Shown here one piece after another: positions 42,033-50,638 of a stretch of DNA of 64,000 bases (position 1 is its first letter; each line of letters starts with the position of its first letter). The position numbers and the translations under genes are program-made. The stretch covers positions 248,001-312,000 of the forward strand of contig CBDCZF010000031.1 of assembly GCA_965224225.1 (NCBI GenBank). Reading direction: 5' to 3'. The DNA is from CAJQQK01 sp965224225 (lineage in GTDB: Bacteria > Pseudomonadota > Alphaproteobacteria > Rhizobiales > Hyphomicrobiaceae). Below the pieces are notes generated by a model, which ran no database searches, was not told the DNA's origin, and was given only the letters and a program-made list of their open reading frames with translations.

Positions 42033-42833
42033 ATGAGTGAGTCCATTGCCGCCCCCGCAAGCGAGCAAGCCAAGCGCGTCGAGAGCACGAGCACGAGGAT
42101 CGCTCGTCTTCAGTCTCAGCGCAACCGTGCTCCGGGCGCGATCGCAACAGATGTTTCGCCGCAAACTGCCACTGCGCTCGACCTCGTACAAAATGCAATT
42201 GCGACGGCTGAGGCCCGCATCGTCGCACTTGCCGGCCCAAGGCAGGGCATCGCGACCGAGCACATCGCCAGGTTGCTGGCCGAGAACGTTGCAGCGAGTG
42301 GTTTGAAGACGCTGGTCATCGATGTTGCCGGCACGATCGAGGCGTCTCTGCCGGCAACTATCTGGCGACCGGGCCGGCCGCTCGGCGAGGACGCGCTTGT
42401 TGTCATGCCAGGCGATTTCGACCTGCTGGTGCCGGCGGTCAGTACAGCGGTGCGGCCCCTGTTCAACAATCGCGAACGCCTGCAGACCGCGCTGGATCAG
42501 GACTTTGCGGATTACGATATCATCATCTTCCACCTGCCGCCCGTGCTCGAAGCGCACCGGGGAGCGGCCAATCCGATCTCTGTCGCACGCGCCGCCGACG
42601 CTGTCCTGCTGATGTGTGCGACCGGGCGTACCGAACTGGACGATGCTGCCAAAGCTGCCGAAGCGCTGCGCCAGGCCGATGCCAATCTGATCGGCACAAT
42701 TCTCGATGATAGCGAACGCGTTCATCCCGGCGTCGAGATGGCCGAGTTCATCGAGCGCATCTACATCATCCCAGGCCCTATCCGTCGATGGCTGGCAAAG
42801 CTCTGCCGCACGTCACCATTGCTCAACGAGTAA
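42033..42833 (+). CDS. BY-kinase/CpsD-related ATPase with a degenerate P-loop
   Basis: This 266-aa protein has the fold order of CpsD/Wzc cytoplasmic kinases. The position of Walker A is occupied by ALAGPRQGIATEHIARLLAE, without the GxxxxGKS/T signature. Walker A' is recognisable in LKTLVIDVAG and the Walker B region in YDIIIFHLPPV, where the Asp is present; the usual acidic residue that follows is His. There is no Tyr-rich C-terminal tail. It probably cannot phosphorylate and may be a structural partner of the Wzz protein. Start at 42033 chosen over an in-frame GTG at 42018. It lies between wzz and a GT4 gene, seven bases before the latter. Confidence 0.8.
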   Translation: MSESIAAPASEQAKRVESTSTRIARLQSQRNRAPGAIATDVSPQTATALDLVQNAIATAEARIVALAGPRQGIATEHIARLLAENVAASGLKTLVIDVAGTIEASLPATIWRPGRPLGEDALVVMPGDFDLLVPAVSTAVRPLFNNRERLQTALDQDFADYDIIIFHLPPVLEAHRGAANPISVARAADAVLLMCATGRTELDDAAKAAEALRQADANLIGTILDDSERVHPGVEMAEFIERIYIIPGPIRRWLAKLCRTSPLLNE

Positions 42834-42839
42834 CTAATC

Positions 42840-43877
42840 ATGGCCACCGTCTGGCAGATCGTCGACAGCTCGACGATCGGCGGTATCGAGCGGCATATGG
42901 CGCTGCTGACCGAGAGCCTGCTCCGCCATGGCATCGAGACACAACTCGTCCTCTACCAGGATCACGGAGCCAACCCTTGGATCGATCAACTTGACCAGGC
43001 CGGCATCAAGGCCCGCCATCTCGAGGGTACGTTCGGCGGTCTCGTTCGGGCATTGCGGCAGGATCGGCCGGTGCTGGTCCACAGCCATGGCTACAAGGCC
43101 AATATCCTGTCGCGGTTCGCCGCGCGCCTGCTCGGAATTTCCTCCGTCTCGACATTCCACATGGGCGAGCGGCCGGTCTGGCCCGTCAGCCTCTATGCTG
43201 CTGTCGATGCCTATTCAGCGGTGCTGTCGGAGCGAATCGCGGTCAGTGCCGAGATACAGAAACGCCTGCCCTATTCCTCGACGCTGATTGCCAACTTTAT
43301 CGCGCTGCCGGCGGCGCGGCCGGAATTCGCCGCACCGCCGCAAGCTATCGGCTTCGTCGGCCGGCTTTCACACGAAAAAGGCCCGGACTATTTCTGCGAA
43401 CTTGCCCGCCGAGCGAACCGCGACGATGTCGCCTGGCACGTCTTCGGTGACGGGCCGATGCGGGTTGACCTCGAAGCCCGCTACGGTGATTGCGTAACCT
43501 TTCACGGCATGGTGACGGATATGGCTACCGCATGGCCGTCGCTCGGCCTGCTGGTCATGCCGTCACGCGCGGAAGGTCTGCCGCTTGCAGCTCTCGAAGC
43601 ACTGGCAGCCGGCATCCCGATCGTCGGCGCCGACGTTGGCGACCTTGGCACTGTAATCGTCGAGGGAGAGACTGGCTGGCTGTGCCCGGCGCATGATCTC
43701 GAGACTTTTAGCAGAGCGATTGCGGCCTGGCTCGACTTGGACGTCAGCTCCCGGCTGGCGCTGCGTGAGAGTGCCTGGCGGCATGTCGAACGCAATTTTT
43801 CAGAACGAAATGCAGTGCCCAAATTGCTCGCGATTTATGCCCGCCTCGGCGTTGAAATGCCGGCCGCGACAACTTGA
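42840..43877 (+). CDS. GT4-family glycosyltransferase
   Basis: The 345-aa enzyme begins VWQIVDSSTIGGIERHMALL, the donor half shows FVGRLSHEKGPDYFCELARR, HVFGDGPMRVDLEA and PSRAEGLPLAALEALAAGIP with the E-x7-E motif of GT4 transferases, then VGADVGDLG. Likely a retaining transferase for the exopolysaccharide repeat unit. It starts six bases after the stop of the degenerate kinase gene and ends the plus-strand operon. The convergent deacetylase gene begins its stop ten bases downstream. Confidence 0.9.
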   Translation: MATVWQIVDSSTIGGIERHMALLTESLLRHGIETQLVLYQDHGANPWIDQLDQAGIKARHLEGTFGGLVRALRQDRPVLVHSHGYKANILSRFAARLLGISSVSTFHMGERPVWPVSLYAAVDAYSAVLSERIAVSAEIQKRLPYSSTLIANFIALPAARPEFAAPPQAIGFVGRLSHEKGPDYFCELARRANRDDVAWHVFGDGPMRVDLEARYGDCVTFHGMVTDMATAWPSLGLLVMPSRAEGLPLAALEALAAGIPIVGADVGDLGTVIVEGETGWLCPAHDLETFSRAIAAWLDLDVSSRLALRESAWRHVERNFSERNAVPKLLAIYARLGVEMPAATT

Positions 43878-43886
43878 TACTGGCGC

Positions 43887-44957
43887 TCAATCCTCGCCCT
43901 GCGTGCGCCTGCCAAGCGTTCGACGCAGGCCCGGGGCAAAGCCCGAGACCTCGGCCTCGAATTCGATCTCGCTGAGATTATCACCGTCGATAATGCGCGG
44001 CAGCAGATAGGGGTGTGAACCGAGCGGTGCGAGCGCCATTTCGGTCGTCGTCGCACTTGCCACCTCAGTTGTTGCAAGCCAATCGGCGATGGCGGGATTG
44101 TTGACGCCGCTCGGATAACAGAAATGGCGGAACGCGTCGGTGGGCCTGCCCAAGATATCGCCAAGTGTTGCCCGGTTCGCCTCGATCTCCTCGCCTACCG
44201 CTTCAGGGTCAAGCTCGCGCATCGTGTGATTATGGGTGTGAAGCTGTACGTCGAAACCGGCATCAGCGAAGCTGCGTAACTCGTCGGCCGTCATGTATTC
44301 GAAGGCGCGTGCCTGCCGATAGGGCTCAATTTCGAAATTATTTGCGCGAATGAATTCTTCAGCAGCGTCCATGCGCCATTCATGAGGTTTCGTTGCGTCA
44401 TCGGCCCGCTGTAGAGCTTCACGTGCCCGCAGCTCACGGCCTGCCTGCCTGATAAGTTTGGCCACATAACGCGCCATGACTCGCGGCACCACGCCACCGC
44501 GCATCAGCTGGGCAGTATCGCAATAGAGGGTTGCCGGCATGCCGTGGTGCAGCAAGGCGGGCAGCATGTAGCGATAGGTCCCGTACCAGCCGTCATCAAT
44601 AGTGATTGCGATGCTGTTGGACGGCAGTTTGCGCTCGCCTTTGAGTGCGCTGACAACGTCTTCCAGCGTCACCACGTCCAGGCCAAGGTCGAGAATGTGT
44701 TCCAGACGCCGCTCGAATGATTGCGCGCGCATGAACATGGCATCGCCCGGGTAGCCGTCATCGACCATCCAGATGCCGTGATAGCAAAGTATCGGGATCG
44801 ACTGTCCGTTGAGCATGTTGGCAGCACGAAAGCCGCCGCCGCGCTTGATAGCATGCATCAGCCAGATTTTCGCCCGGCGCCGCATCGGCGGCCGGTTAGG
44901 CGCCTCGATGAGGTCACCGCGATCAAAAGTACTTCGAAATTCAAAAACCGGTATCAT
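43887..44957 (-). CDS. Polysaccharide deacetylase (NodB/CE4 family)
   Basis: The 356-aa product removes N- or O-acetyl groups from sugars. NodB motifs are visible: motif 1 AITIDDGWYGTY with the Asp pair, motif 2 HTHNHTM, which supplies the two metal-binding His residues, and the later FRHFCYPSGVNN. A further LCYHGI near residue 58 is typical of the family's N-terminal part. No signal peptide is obvious, so it may act in the cytosol or the start may be further downstream (an ATG at residue 25). Transcribed towards the polysaccharide operon, it probably modifies the same product. Confidence 0.87.
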   Translation of the reverse strand: MIPVFEFRSTFDRGDLIEAPNRPPMRRRAKIWLMHAIKRGGGFRAANMLNGQSIPILCYHGIWMVDDGYPGDAMFMRAQSFERRLEHILDLGLDVVTLEDVVSALKGERKLPSNSIAITIDDGWYGTYRYMLPALLHHGMPATLYCDTAQLMRGGVVPRVMARYVAKLIRQAGRELRAREALQRADDATKPHEWRMDAAEEFIRANNFEIEPYRQARAFEYMTADELRSFADAGFDVQLHTHNHTMRELDPEAVGEEIEANRATLGDILGRPTDAFRHFCYPSGVNNPAIADWLATTEVASATTTEMALAPLGSHPYLLPRIIDGDNLSEIEFEAEVSGFAPGLRRTLGRRTQGED

Positions 44958-45148
44958 CTAACAATTTTGGCCCAATGCAGGGTCTCCAACACCTTTCACA
45001 TTCCGTTAGCGCCTCGATCACAACTATACAGGCGAGCATATTGCTGCGATCCGGGCGTCAAGTGCGTCCAAGGCATGCACAATCAATGAATTACGGTGAA
45101 CTTTAAGAAAATAGTCCATTACATTTTTGGTTTACGATGCCGGATGAT

Positions 45149-46129
45149 TTAGGGCGCGATGATCGGCTGCGCCTTGAGTGTCGGCTCGTTCGGCTCGATG
45201 CCCGGAAACAGTGTGCCCTCTTCGAACCAGCTCTTTGGCGCCGGCGCCCCCCAGAGCGTCTGGCGTTGTGGGTCCTTGAGGTCCCATTTGATCGGCTCGA
45301 GGTCAGGGTCGACCGTTTGGTAGTCGGAGCAGTAGATTTCGATGCGGTGACCGTCGGGATCACGCACATAGAGGAAGAAGGCATTGGAAATGCCGTGGCG
45401 TCCGGGCCCACGCTCGATATTGGAGACGTAACCGGTGGTCGACATCAAATCGAGGAGATCGATGATATTGAGCGGCGTCGGCACCCAGAACGCGACATGA
45501 TGCAGGCGCGGACCCAACCCATTGGTGAACGCCATATCGTGAACGCCGCCCTTGCGGTGGATCCAGGCCGCCCACAATTTTCCGGTCTGTTCATCCTCGG
45601 TATATTCGGTGACCCGAAATCCGATTTCGTTGTAAAAGGCCACGGCCTCGTCCACGTTCGTTGAAAAACAATTGAAGTGGTCGATGCGAAGCGGCTTGGT
45701 GCCGTGGTAGAGCGCATATCGCTGGTGGATCGGTGAGAGCCGGTCCATGCGATGGTAGAACTCGACCGGTATGCCTTGCGCATCGCGCGTACGTAGCGTG
45801 CGGCCCATGTGCGGGCGTTCGATCCAATCCGCGCCAATGCCCTTCGCCGCGAAATGCGATGCCGCCTTGTCGAGATCGGTTTCGCTGTAGACCTTGTAGC
45901 CGAGTACATTGCAGACCGGCGCCGGTCCCTTGACGAGCACCAGGCAGTGATGGCCGCGCTCCTCCATGGCCCGCAAGTAGATGCGCTCACCGTCCTCGTA
46001 GGTCACCCTGAGGCCGAGAGTGTCAGCATAAAATGCGCGTGCCGCATCGAGATCCGTCACAACCAGTTCTGCATGACTGAGGCGCACGATATTGAACGGC
46101 GGATAGAGATTGGGAGTAGGAACCGGCAT
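45149..46129 (-). CDS. Extradiol ring-cleavage dioxygenase, VOC family
   Basis: The 326-aa protein is a two-domain vicinal-oxygen-chelate enzyme like catechol 2,3-dioxygenase or homoprotocatechuate 2,3-dioxygenase. Domain one opens with LSHAELVVTDLDAARAFYAD. The metal-binding residues in domain two should be His in IDHFNCFS, His in LHHVAFWV and Glu in HRIEIYCSDY, all present. The ATG at 46129 has AAGGAGG seven bases upstream, the best site around; an open extension to 46231 was dropped. It would open the ring of a catechol-like substrate. It stands alone, with no other aromatic degradation gene within 1 kb. Confidence 0.9.
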   Translation of the reverse strand: MPVPTPNLYPPFNIVRLSHAELVVTDLDAARAFYADTLGLRVTYEDGERIYLRAMEERGHHCLVLVKGPAPVCNVLGYKVYSETDLDKAASHFAAKGIGADWIERPHMGRTLRTRDAQGIPVEFYHRMDRLSPIHQRYALYHGTKPLRIDHFNCFSTNVDEAVAFYNEIGFRVTEYTEDEQTGKLWAAWIHRKGGVHDMAFTNGLGPRLHHVAFWVPTPLNIIDLLDLMSTTGYVSNIERGPGRHGISNAFFLYVRDPDGHRIEIYCSDYQTVDPDLEPIKWDLKDPQRQTLWGAPAPKSWFEEGTLFPGIEPNEPTLKAQPIIAP

Positions 46130-46669
46130 CAACGCCTCCTTGGCAATTGGAAGTTGCCCGCGCCAGCTGCGCTGGACAAGACACAAGGCCCGGCCAAGAT
46201 GCGCGAAATCTGTGTCCCGCTCAAGAATCACTCAGGCGGTCAATGTCTGGGAAGATCGAGAAATTACGGTTACGCACCGCGCGTTCGAGCAGTGTCTTCT
46301 GAGCGGCGCTTTTCAAGCTGGTTGCTCTCGGAGCTTTCGGTGCGGAACCTTGCATGCAGTTCGGCGACACACAAGAAGCCGATCAACCAGGCCAGAGCCC
46401 ATCCGGACCACATGCCTATGAATCCCATGATATGATCGGACCATTGCGCCATTCGCCAGCACCCAACAAGATTGTTTTAGGCAACTACTGGTCGCGGCCG
46501 AAGCCAAAACGAGCCGATCTATGTAGCGTGGAGACAGTTAGACCGGCTCGCTACCGCATTGATTACCCCCCGACACGTTCAATGCGATTGGAAGTTCATC
46601 GTGTCTGAGAAAAATTGTGGAGTTCCCGGACCTTATTGACCATCCCCGTCCTGGGGGATTGCGGGCTAG
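46130..46669. other. Intergenic region between the dioxygenase and LuxR-type genes
   Basis: About 540 bases without a well-supported gene. It contains one possible small membrane protein (46270-46452) and ends at a long palindrome. The GC content drops around 46470-46620. The promoter of the dioxygenase gene should be near 46140-46260. Confidence 0.5.
46270..46452 (-). CDS. Possible small single-span membrane protein
   Basis: A 60-codon frame from the ATG at 46452 would encode a peptide with one strong hydrophobic segment (MGFIGMWSGWALAWLIGFLC) flanked by charged ends. There is no convincing ribosome binding site and no family, so the case rests only on its hydrophobic layout in an otherwise empty region. 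Confidence 0.3.
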   Translation of the reverse strand: MAQWSDHIMGFIGMWSGWALAWLIGFLCVAELHARFRTESSESNQLEKRRSEDTARTRGA

Positions 46670-46719
46670 TGCTCTGTATCACCTTAAATGACGGCCGTCA
46701 TTCAAGGTGATACAGAGCA
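46670..46719. repeat. 50-nt near-perfect palindrome after the LuxR-type gene
   Basis: From TGCTCTGTATCACCTT at the left, through ACGGCCGT at the centre (46691-46698), to AAGGTGATACAGAGCA at the right, 24 of 25 base pairs match; the only mismatch is A46686 with C46703. There is no spacer loop. It starts exactly one base after the regulator's stop codon. On the minus strand no T-run follows, so a classic terminator is not indicated. It could be an mRNA-stabilising hairpin, a repeat element or a protein-binding site. Confidence 0.85.
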
Positions 46720-47493
46720 TTAGGGCACATAGCCCTGCCGCATCGCCTGGGCGACGGCATGCGACTGGGTGCGAACGCCGAGCTTGGTCTGTGCCTTCTT
46801 GAGGTGCGTGCGTATCGTCTCTTGGCTGAGCCCAAGGAGTTCGGCGATCTCGGCAATCGGCTTGCCGGTCGATAGATTGCGCAAGACGGAAATCTCGCGC
46901 GGTGTAAGCAGCGACGCCTTCCCATTGCTGGCGCCAGGCCGGGCACGGGCAACCTGCTGCAGACGAATGGCAACAGTGGTCGCGCCCATCATCAACAGCG
47001 CCCGCAATCTGGGCGTCAGTCGGCGCGTCAGCACGTCACTCGACCAGAACACCACCACCCAACGCCCGCCGACGGGACACGAGAGCACGTCACGCATGCC
47101 GTACTTGTGGTGCAGATCGATACCCCAGCGGTCGACGCCAAGAGGCTCCAGCATCTTCATGGCCTCGGTCATTGAAAACGCAGCCATGGCCAGGTGGATA
47201 GCCGCATACCCGGGGCTCAGATGCTGCCGGCTCAGATGCAGATACTCCTCCCACCAGCCCTTGGGCGCACTCTTGTGCAGGAAGACCGTCCTGCCCATTT
47301 CGACATCGCCCATGTCACCCCAGCGCGACGGCAATATGAACGCACCGAGCACATTGAGCGCGACATGCTCACTGGTGACGACGTGGAGGCCATTGAGCAT
47401 CTGCTCGGCACTCTCCAATTCATCGATCGTGCCGCTGAATTCCAATAATGCTTCACAAAGTTGCCACTCGGGGAGCTTGGACTGATCAGACAT
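46720..47493 (-). CDS. LuxR-type transcriptional regulator (solo)
   Basis: The 257-aa protein has an N-terminal ligand-binding domain that looks like the autoinducer-binding fold in length and in a few aromatic positions (KGWWEEYLHLSR, WGIDLHHKYGMRD, GGRWVVVFWSSD), and a C-terminal LuxR helix-turn-helix, LTPREISVLRNLSTGKPIAE, then IAELLGLSQETIRTHLKKAQ and KLGVRTQSHAVAQAM. No luxI-like synthase is in the window, so it would be a solo regulator or respond to another signal. It ends next to the 50-nt palindrome. The divergent 250-base gap to the phosphatase gene should hold its promoter. Confidence 0.88.
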   Translation of the reverse strand: MSDQSKLPEWQLCEALLEFSGTIDELESAEQMLNGLHVVTSEHVALNVLGAFILPSRWGDMGDVEMGRTVFLHKSAPKGWWEEYLHLSRQHLSPGYAAIHLAMAAFSMTEAMKMLEPLGVDRWGIDLHHKYGMRDVLSCPVGGRWVVVFWSSDVLTRRLTPRLRALLMMGATTVAIRLQQVARARPGASNGKASLLTPREISVLRNLSTGKPIAEIAELLGLSQETIRTHLKKAQTKLGVRTQSHAVAQAMRQGYVP

Positions 47494-47743
47494 GCCAACC
47501 TACTCCTCGTGTTTGAACCCGTTCGGGTGCCGCCCCTTGATTGCCAATAAACAGCATCGCAAGGGGGCAGCAATCTTCCAATGTGGCGGTTTGCCCAGGA
47601 CACGGAAATATTGACCGTTTCCCTTGCTCAATGCGGGCTGCGGTTGCTGTTTAAGAACCACCAGCGCGATCCGGCTTTACAGACGTGACAAAGCGCGCCG
47701 GCCAAGCGAAGTTCCATGGTCCAATTCATCGAGGACCCGAGCC

Positions 47744-48262
47744 ATGCGCCACCTGAGCCTTCTGCGCCATGCCAAGTCAAGCTGGGATGATCGTAAACTT
47801 GACGATCACGAACGCCCGCTGGCGCCGCGCGGCGTCAAGGCAGCGCGTCGCATGGGCAAGTATCTGGCGGATCATGATCTTATCCCGGACCATATCCTGT
47901 GCTCGGACGCTGTCCGCGCTCGCGCAACGCTGGCGCTGGTCTTGCCGGCCTTGGCCAGCCCTATCGCGCCGGTCTCGTTTTCGTCAGATCTCTACCTCAC
48001 GGCTCCCGCCCGGATCCTCGATGTCGTGCGTGAGCATGCAGGCGGCGCTGCCCACGTGCTGGTCGTCGGCCACAACCCCGGCCTGCACGCATTGGCATTG
48101 TCGCTGAGCGGCAATGGCGATCGGGACGATCTCGCTCGACTGGCCATGAAGTATCCGACGGCAGCCCTCGCCCACTTCCGCTTCGATGTTGCGGACTGGT
48201 CCGATGTGCGCAAAGCCGGCGGGGAGCTGGAGCGCTTCGTGACGCCGAAATTGCTCGACTGA
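47744..48262 (+). CDS. SixA-like histidine phosphatase
   Basis: The 172-aa protein belongs to the histidine phosphatase (phosphoglycerate-mutase-like) superfamily. The RHG-type motif is LLRHAKSSW at the N-terminus, followed by ERPLAPRG, and the second His region is VLVVGHNPGLHALALSL. RHAKS is the form seen in SixA, which dephosphorylates His of phospho-relay proteins. The ATG at 47744 has GAGGA nine bases upstream. It stands alone between two intergenic gaps. Substrate unknown. Confidence 0.88.
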   Translation: MRHLSLLRHAKSSWDDRKLDDHERPLAPRGVKAARRMGKYLADHDLIPDHILCSDAVRARATLALVLPALASPIAPVSFSSDLYLTAPARILDVVREHAGGAAHVLVVGHNPGLHALALSLSGNGDRDDLARLAMKYPTAALAHFRFDVADWSDVRKAGGELERFVTPKLLD

Positions 48263-48364
48263 CATTCATCAGGCCCGCGATGTTCGCGGTTATCCGCTGG
48301 TCCTTCTGCCTTCCCGCGTGGCAATCTCGACTATCGATGACAGCTCTATTGATGGGACAGCACG

Positions 48365-49246
48365 ATGACACAGGCCATCCAGATCGGCGACGTCGAAGTC
48401 CACCGCATCGTTGAACAGGAAGGACCGTTCTTCGATGCTCTCGAGTTTTTCCCTGACTTGACCCCCGCGATGCTCGAGGAGAACCGCGATTGGCTGGAGC
48501 CGGTGTTCTTCGAAGCCGGAGGCACGCGGTTCAACCTGTGTGTTCAGAGCTATTTGCTCAAGACGCGCCATCATACGATCCTGATCGACACCTGCGTCGG
48601 CAATCACAAGCCGCGCAAGGCACGCGCCTTCTGGGACAATCTCGAGTCCAAACAATACGAGCAGAACCTCGCGCGGGCCGGTGTCAGCGTCGACGATATC
48701 GACGTCGTCCTGTGCACGCATCTCCACACCGACCATGTCGGCTGGAATACACGTCTCGACAACGGCCGCTGGGTGCCGACGTTCCCGAACGCCCGCTACG
48801 TATTCTCGAAAAAGGAGCTCGAGTTCTGGACCGAACGTCACGACGGCAATCCCGAGCAGGTGCCCTGGATCACCGATTCGGTGCTGCCGATTGTGGCCGC
48901 CAACAAGGCCGAACTCGTCCAGAACGATCATCAGCTTTCTGATGGCATTGGCTTGATTGCGACGCCGGGCCACACGATCGACCACTGCTCGGTCCACCTC
49001 GACCGCTCCGGGCATCAAGCCCTGATCACCGGCGACATGATCCATTCCCCGATCCAGGCGCGCTATCCCGAACTCGGCATGATGTCGGATTATGATTCAG
49101 CCGAGGCCGGTCGCACCCGACGGCAGATCTTCGGGCGCTTCGCCGGCACCGACACGTTGATGTGCACGGCGCACTTCCCGCAGCCCTCGACGGGCCGCTT
49201 CGAGGCCGATGGCGATGCCTTCAAGTTCGTTGCGGTGGAAACCTGA
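48365..49246 (+). CDS. Metallo-beta-lactamase-fold hydrolase
   Basis: The 293-aa protein has the MBL signature HLHTDHVGWN (HxHxDH), the further ligand His in ATPGHTIDHCS and Asp in LITGDMIHSP, and a late His in CTAHFPQP. A strand SYLLKTRHHTILIDTCVGNH precedes the core, typical of lactonase-like and alkyl-hydrolase members. No signal peptide, so cytosolic. A lactonase or thioester hydrolase activity is possible. It is followed by the CmcJ-like gene after 65 bases on the same strand, so these genes may form one transcript. Confidence 0.88.
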   Translation: MTQAIQIGDVEVHRIVEQEGPFFDALEFFPDLTPAMLEENRDWLEPVFFEAGGTRFNLCVQSYLLKTRHHTILIDTCVGNHKPRKARAFWDNLESKQYEQNLARAGVSVDDIDVVLCTHLHTDHVGWNTRLDNGRWVPTFPNARYVFSKKELEFWTERHDGNPEQVPWITDSVLPIVAANKAELVQNDHQLSDGIGLIATPGHTIDHCSVHLDRSGHQALITGDMIHSPIQARYPELGMMSDYDSAEAGRTRRQIFGRFAGTDTLMCTAHFPQPSTGRFEADGDAFKFVAVET

Positions 49247-49311
49247 GCTGCTCAGTCATATCTTTGCGCCCATGACCGAACGTGCAAGCAATCGATGATG
49301 GAGTATGCGCG

Positions 49312-50160
49312 ATGACAGCATCCATTGTTCAAGAACATAGCGAAGGCGCAGTCGAGGCAGCGCTGTGCTTTATCGTTCCCCAGGCCGAGAAGCCGGTGTT
49401 TGAAAGTGCCGCCCTGACCGGCGGTGATCCGCGCGTGCTGTTTGAGGTCGAAGAACGTGCCGTCACGATCGCCGACATGCGCACGCGCGATAGGCCGGCG
49501 GCCATCGAGCGCGAAGGCTTCGAACTGGTTGAACGCCCGACCGCGGTCGATGACCTGTACGACGATGCAGACGTCACCAGTCGCTACTACGCCGAGATCG
49601 AAGCGCATTTGAAGGAGCGCTTCGGGGCAGGCCGCGTTGTGATCTTCGATGCGACACGCCGTTCGGACGGTGGTGCCGGGGCTGCCAACCCGGACGGCAA
49701 GCGGGGACCGGCAAAACGCGTTCATGTCGATTACACCACGAAAAGCGCTCCGCAGCGCCTCGCGGACGTGATCGGCAAAGACGAAACCGATCGCCTGCTT
49801 GAGAGCGGCGCGCGGGTTATCCAGATCAACGTCTGGCGGCCGATCAGGGGCCCTGTGCAGCGCGCACCGCTGGCACTTGCCGATGCCGCCTCCGTGGCGC
49901 CCGAGGAACTGGTCGCAACCGCCCAGGTGTTCCCGGACCGGGTCGGTGAAATCTACCATCTCGCCTATGCTCCGACGCAGAAATGGTACTACGCACCGCT
50001 TATGTCTCGGGACGAGGTCCTCCTGATCAAGGGTTGGGACAGTCACGACGAAAGCGGTGCGCACTACACACCGCACGGCGCCTTCGAGTTGCCGGAAACC
50101 GATCCGCCCGCACCGCCGCGTGAAAGTATTGAGGTGCGCACCTTCGTGATTATCGAGTGA
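49312..50160 (+). CDS. CmcJ/NvfI-family oxidoreductase-like protein
   Basis: The 282-aa protein resembles the CmcJ/NvfI group, related to cephamycin CmcJ and to fungal isomerases/oxygenases of the 2-oxoglutarate type. Segments such as FDATRRSD, VHVDYTTKSAPQRL, VIQINVWRPIRGPVQRAPLA, IYHLAYAPTQKWYYAPLMSR, DEVLLIKGWDS and PRESIEVRTFVII follow the family order. The HxD in VHVDYT and a later His in GAHYTPH are candidate iron ligands. The ATG at 49312 has GGAG twelve bases upstream. In the family, the reaction is known only for a few members, so the substrate here is open. Next gene follows after four bases. Confidence 0.83.
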   Translation: MTASIVQEHSEGAVEAALCFIVPQAEKPVFESAALTGGDPRVLFEVEERAVTIADMRTRDRPAAIEREGFELVERPTAVDDLYDDADVTSRYYAEIEAHLKERFGAGRVVIFDATRRSDGGAGAANPDGKRGPAKRVHVDYTTKSAPQRLADVIGKDETDRLLESGARVIQINVWRPIRGPVQRAPLALADAASVAPEELVATAQVFPDRVGEIYHLAYAPTQKWYYAPLMSRDEVLLIKGWDSHDESGAHYTPHGAFELPETDPPAPPRESIEVRTFVIIE

Positions 50161-50164
50161 ATAG

Positions 50165-50599
50165 ATGGCTCAACTCACCGGCGGCTGCCACTGCCGCAAT
50201 ATCACCGTCTCATATGAGACTGCGATCGCACCTGAAGACGCGGTGCCGCGTGCCTGCCAATGCTCGTTCTGCCGCATGCACCAAACGCGCGCCGTCTCGG
50301 ATCCAGCAGGGTCATTGGCGATCAGAGTTAAAGACGAAAGTCGTCTTAGTCGCTATGCCTTCGGGCTTGGCGTTACGGAGTTCCTGATCTGCCGTGATTG
50401 CGGCGTCTACGTTGCAGCCTTCATGGCGGATCCTGCCGATGCGACGACCGGATTTGCGACGCTGATGGTCAGTGCGCTCGATGATCATCGCCTGTTTCCG
50501 CCGCCCGAGCCTGCGCACTATGACGATGAAGACGAAACCGGACGCGGCGCACGGCGCCGCCGCGTGTGGACGCCGGCAACACTTACGATTGGTGGCTAA
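50165..50599 (+). CDS. GFA-family (CENP-V/GFA fold) zinc protein
   Basis: The 144-aa protein is a member of the glutathione-dependent formaldehyde-activating enzyme family. Zn-binding Cys residues are in GGCHCRNITV, CQCSFCRMHQ and FLICRDCGVYV, giving the CxC...CxxC...CxxC pattern. Length is standard. The gene is placed four bases after the CmcJ-like gene, so co-translation is likely. GFA proteins are often paired with metabolic enzymes of unclear substrate, and a formaldehyde role is not supported by other genes here. Confidence 0.88.
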   Translation: MAQLTGGCHCRNITVSYETAIAPEDAVPRACQCSFCRMHQTRAVSDPAGSLAIRVKDESRLSRYAFGLGVTEFLICRDCGVYVAAFMADPADATTGFATLMVSALDDHRLFPPPEPAHYDDEDETGRGARRRRVWTPATLTIGG

Positions 50600-50638
50600 C
50601 CTGCCATACCGCCGGCTTGCCCGAACGGAGTGCTGCAA

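Noticed and set aside
46720..47493. Quorum-sensing pair with a LuxI synthase
   Set aside because: No LuxI-like protein is encoded on either strand near the LuxR-type gene.
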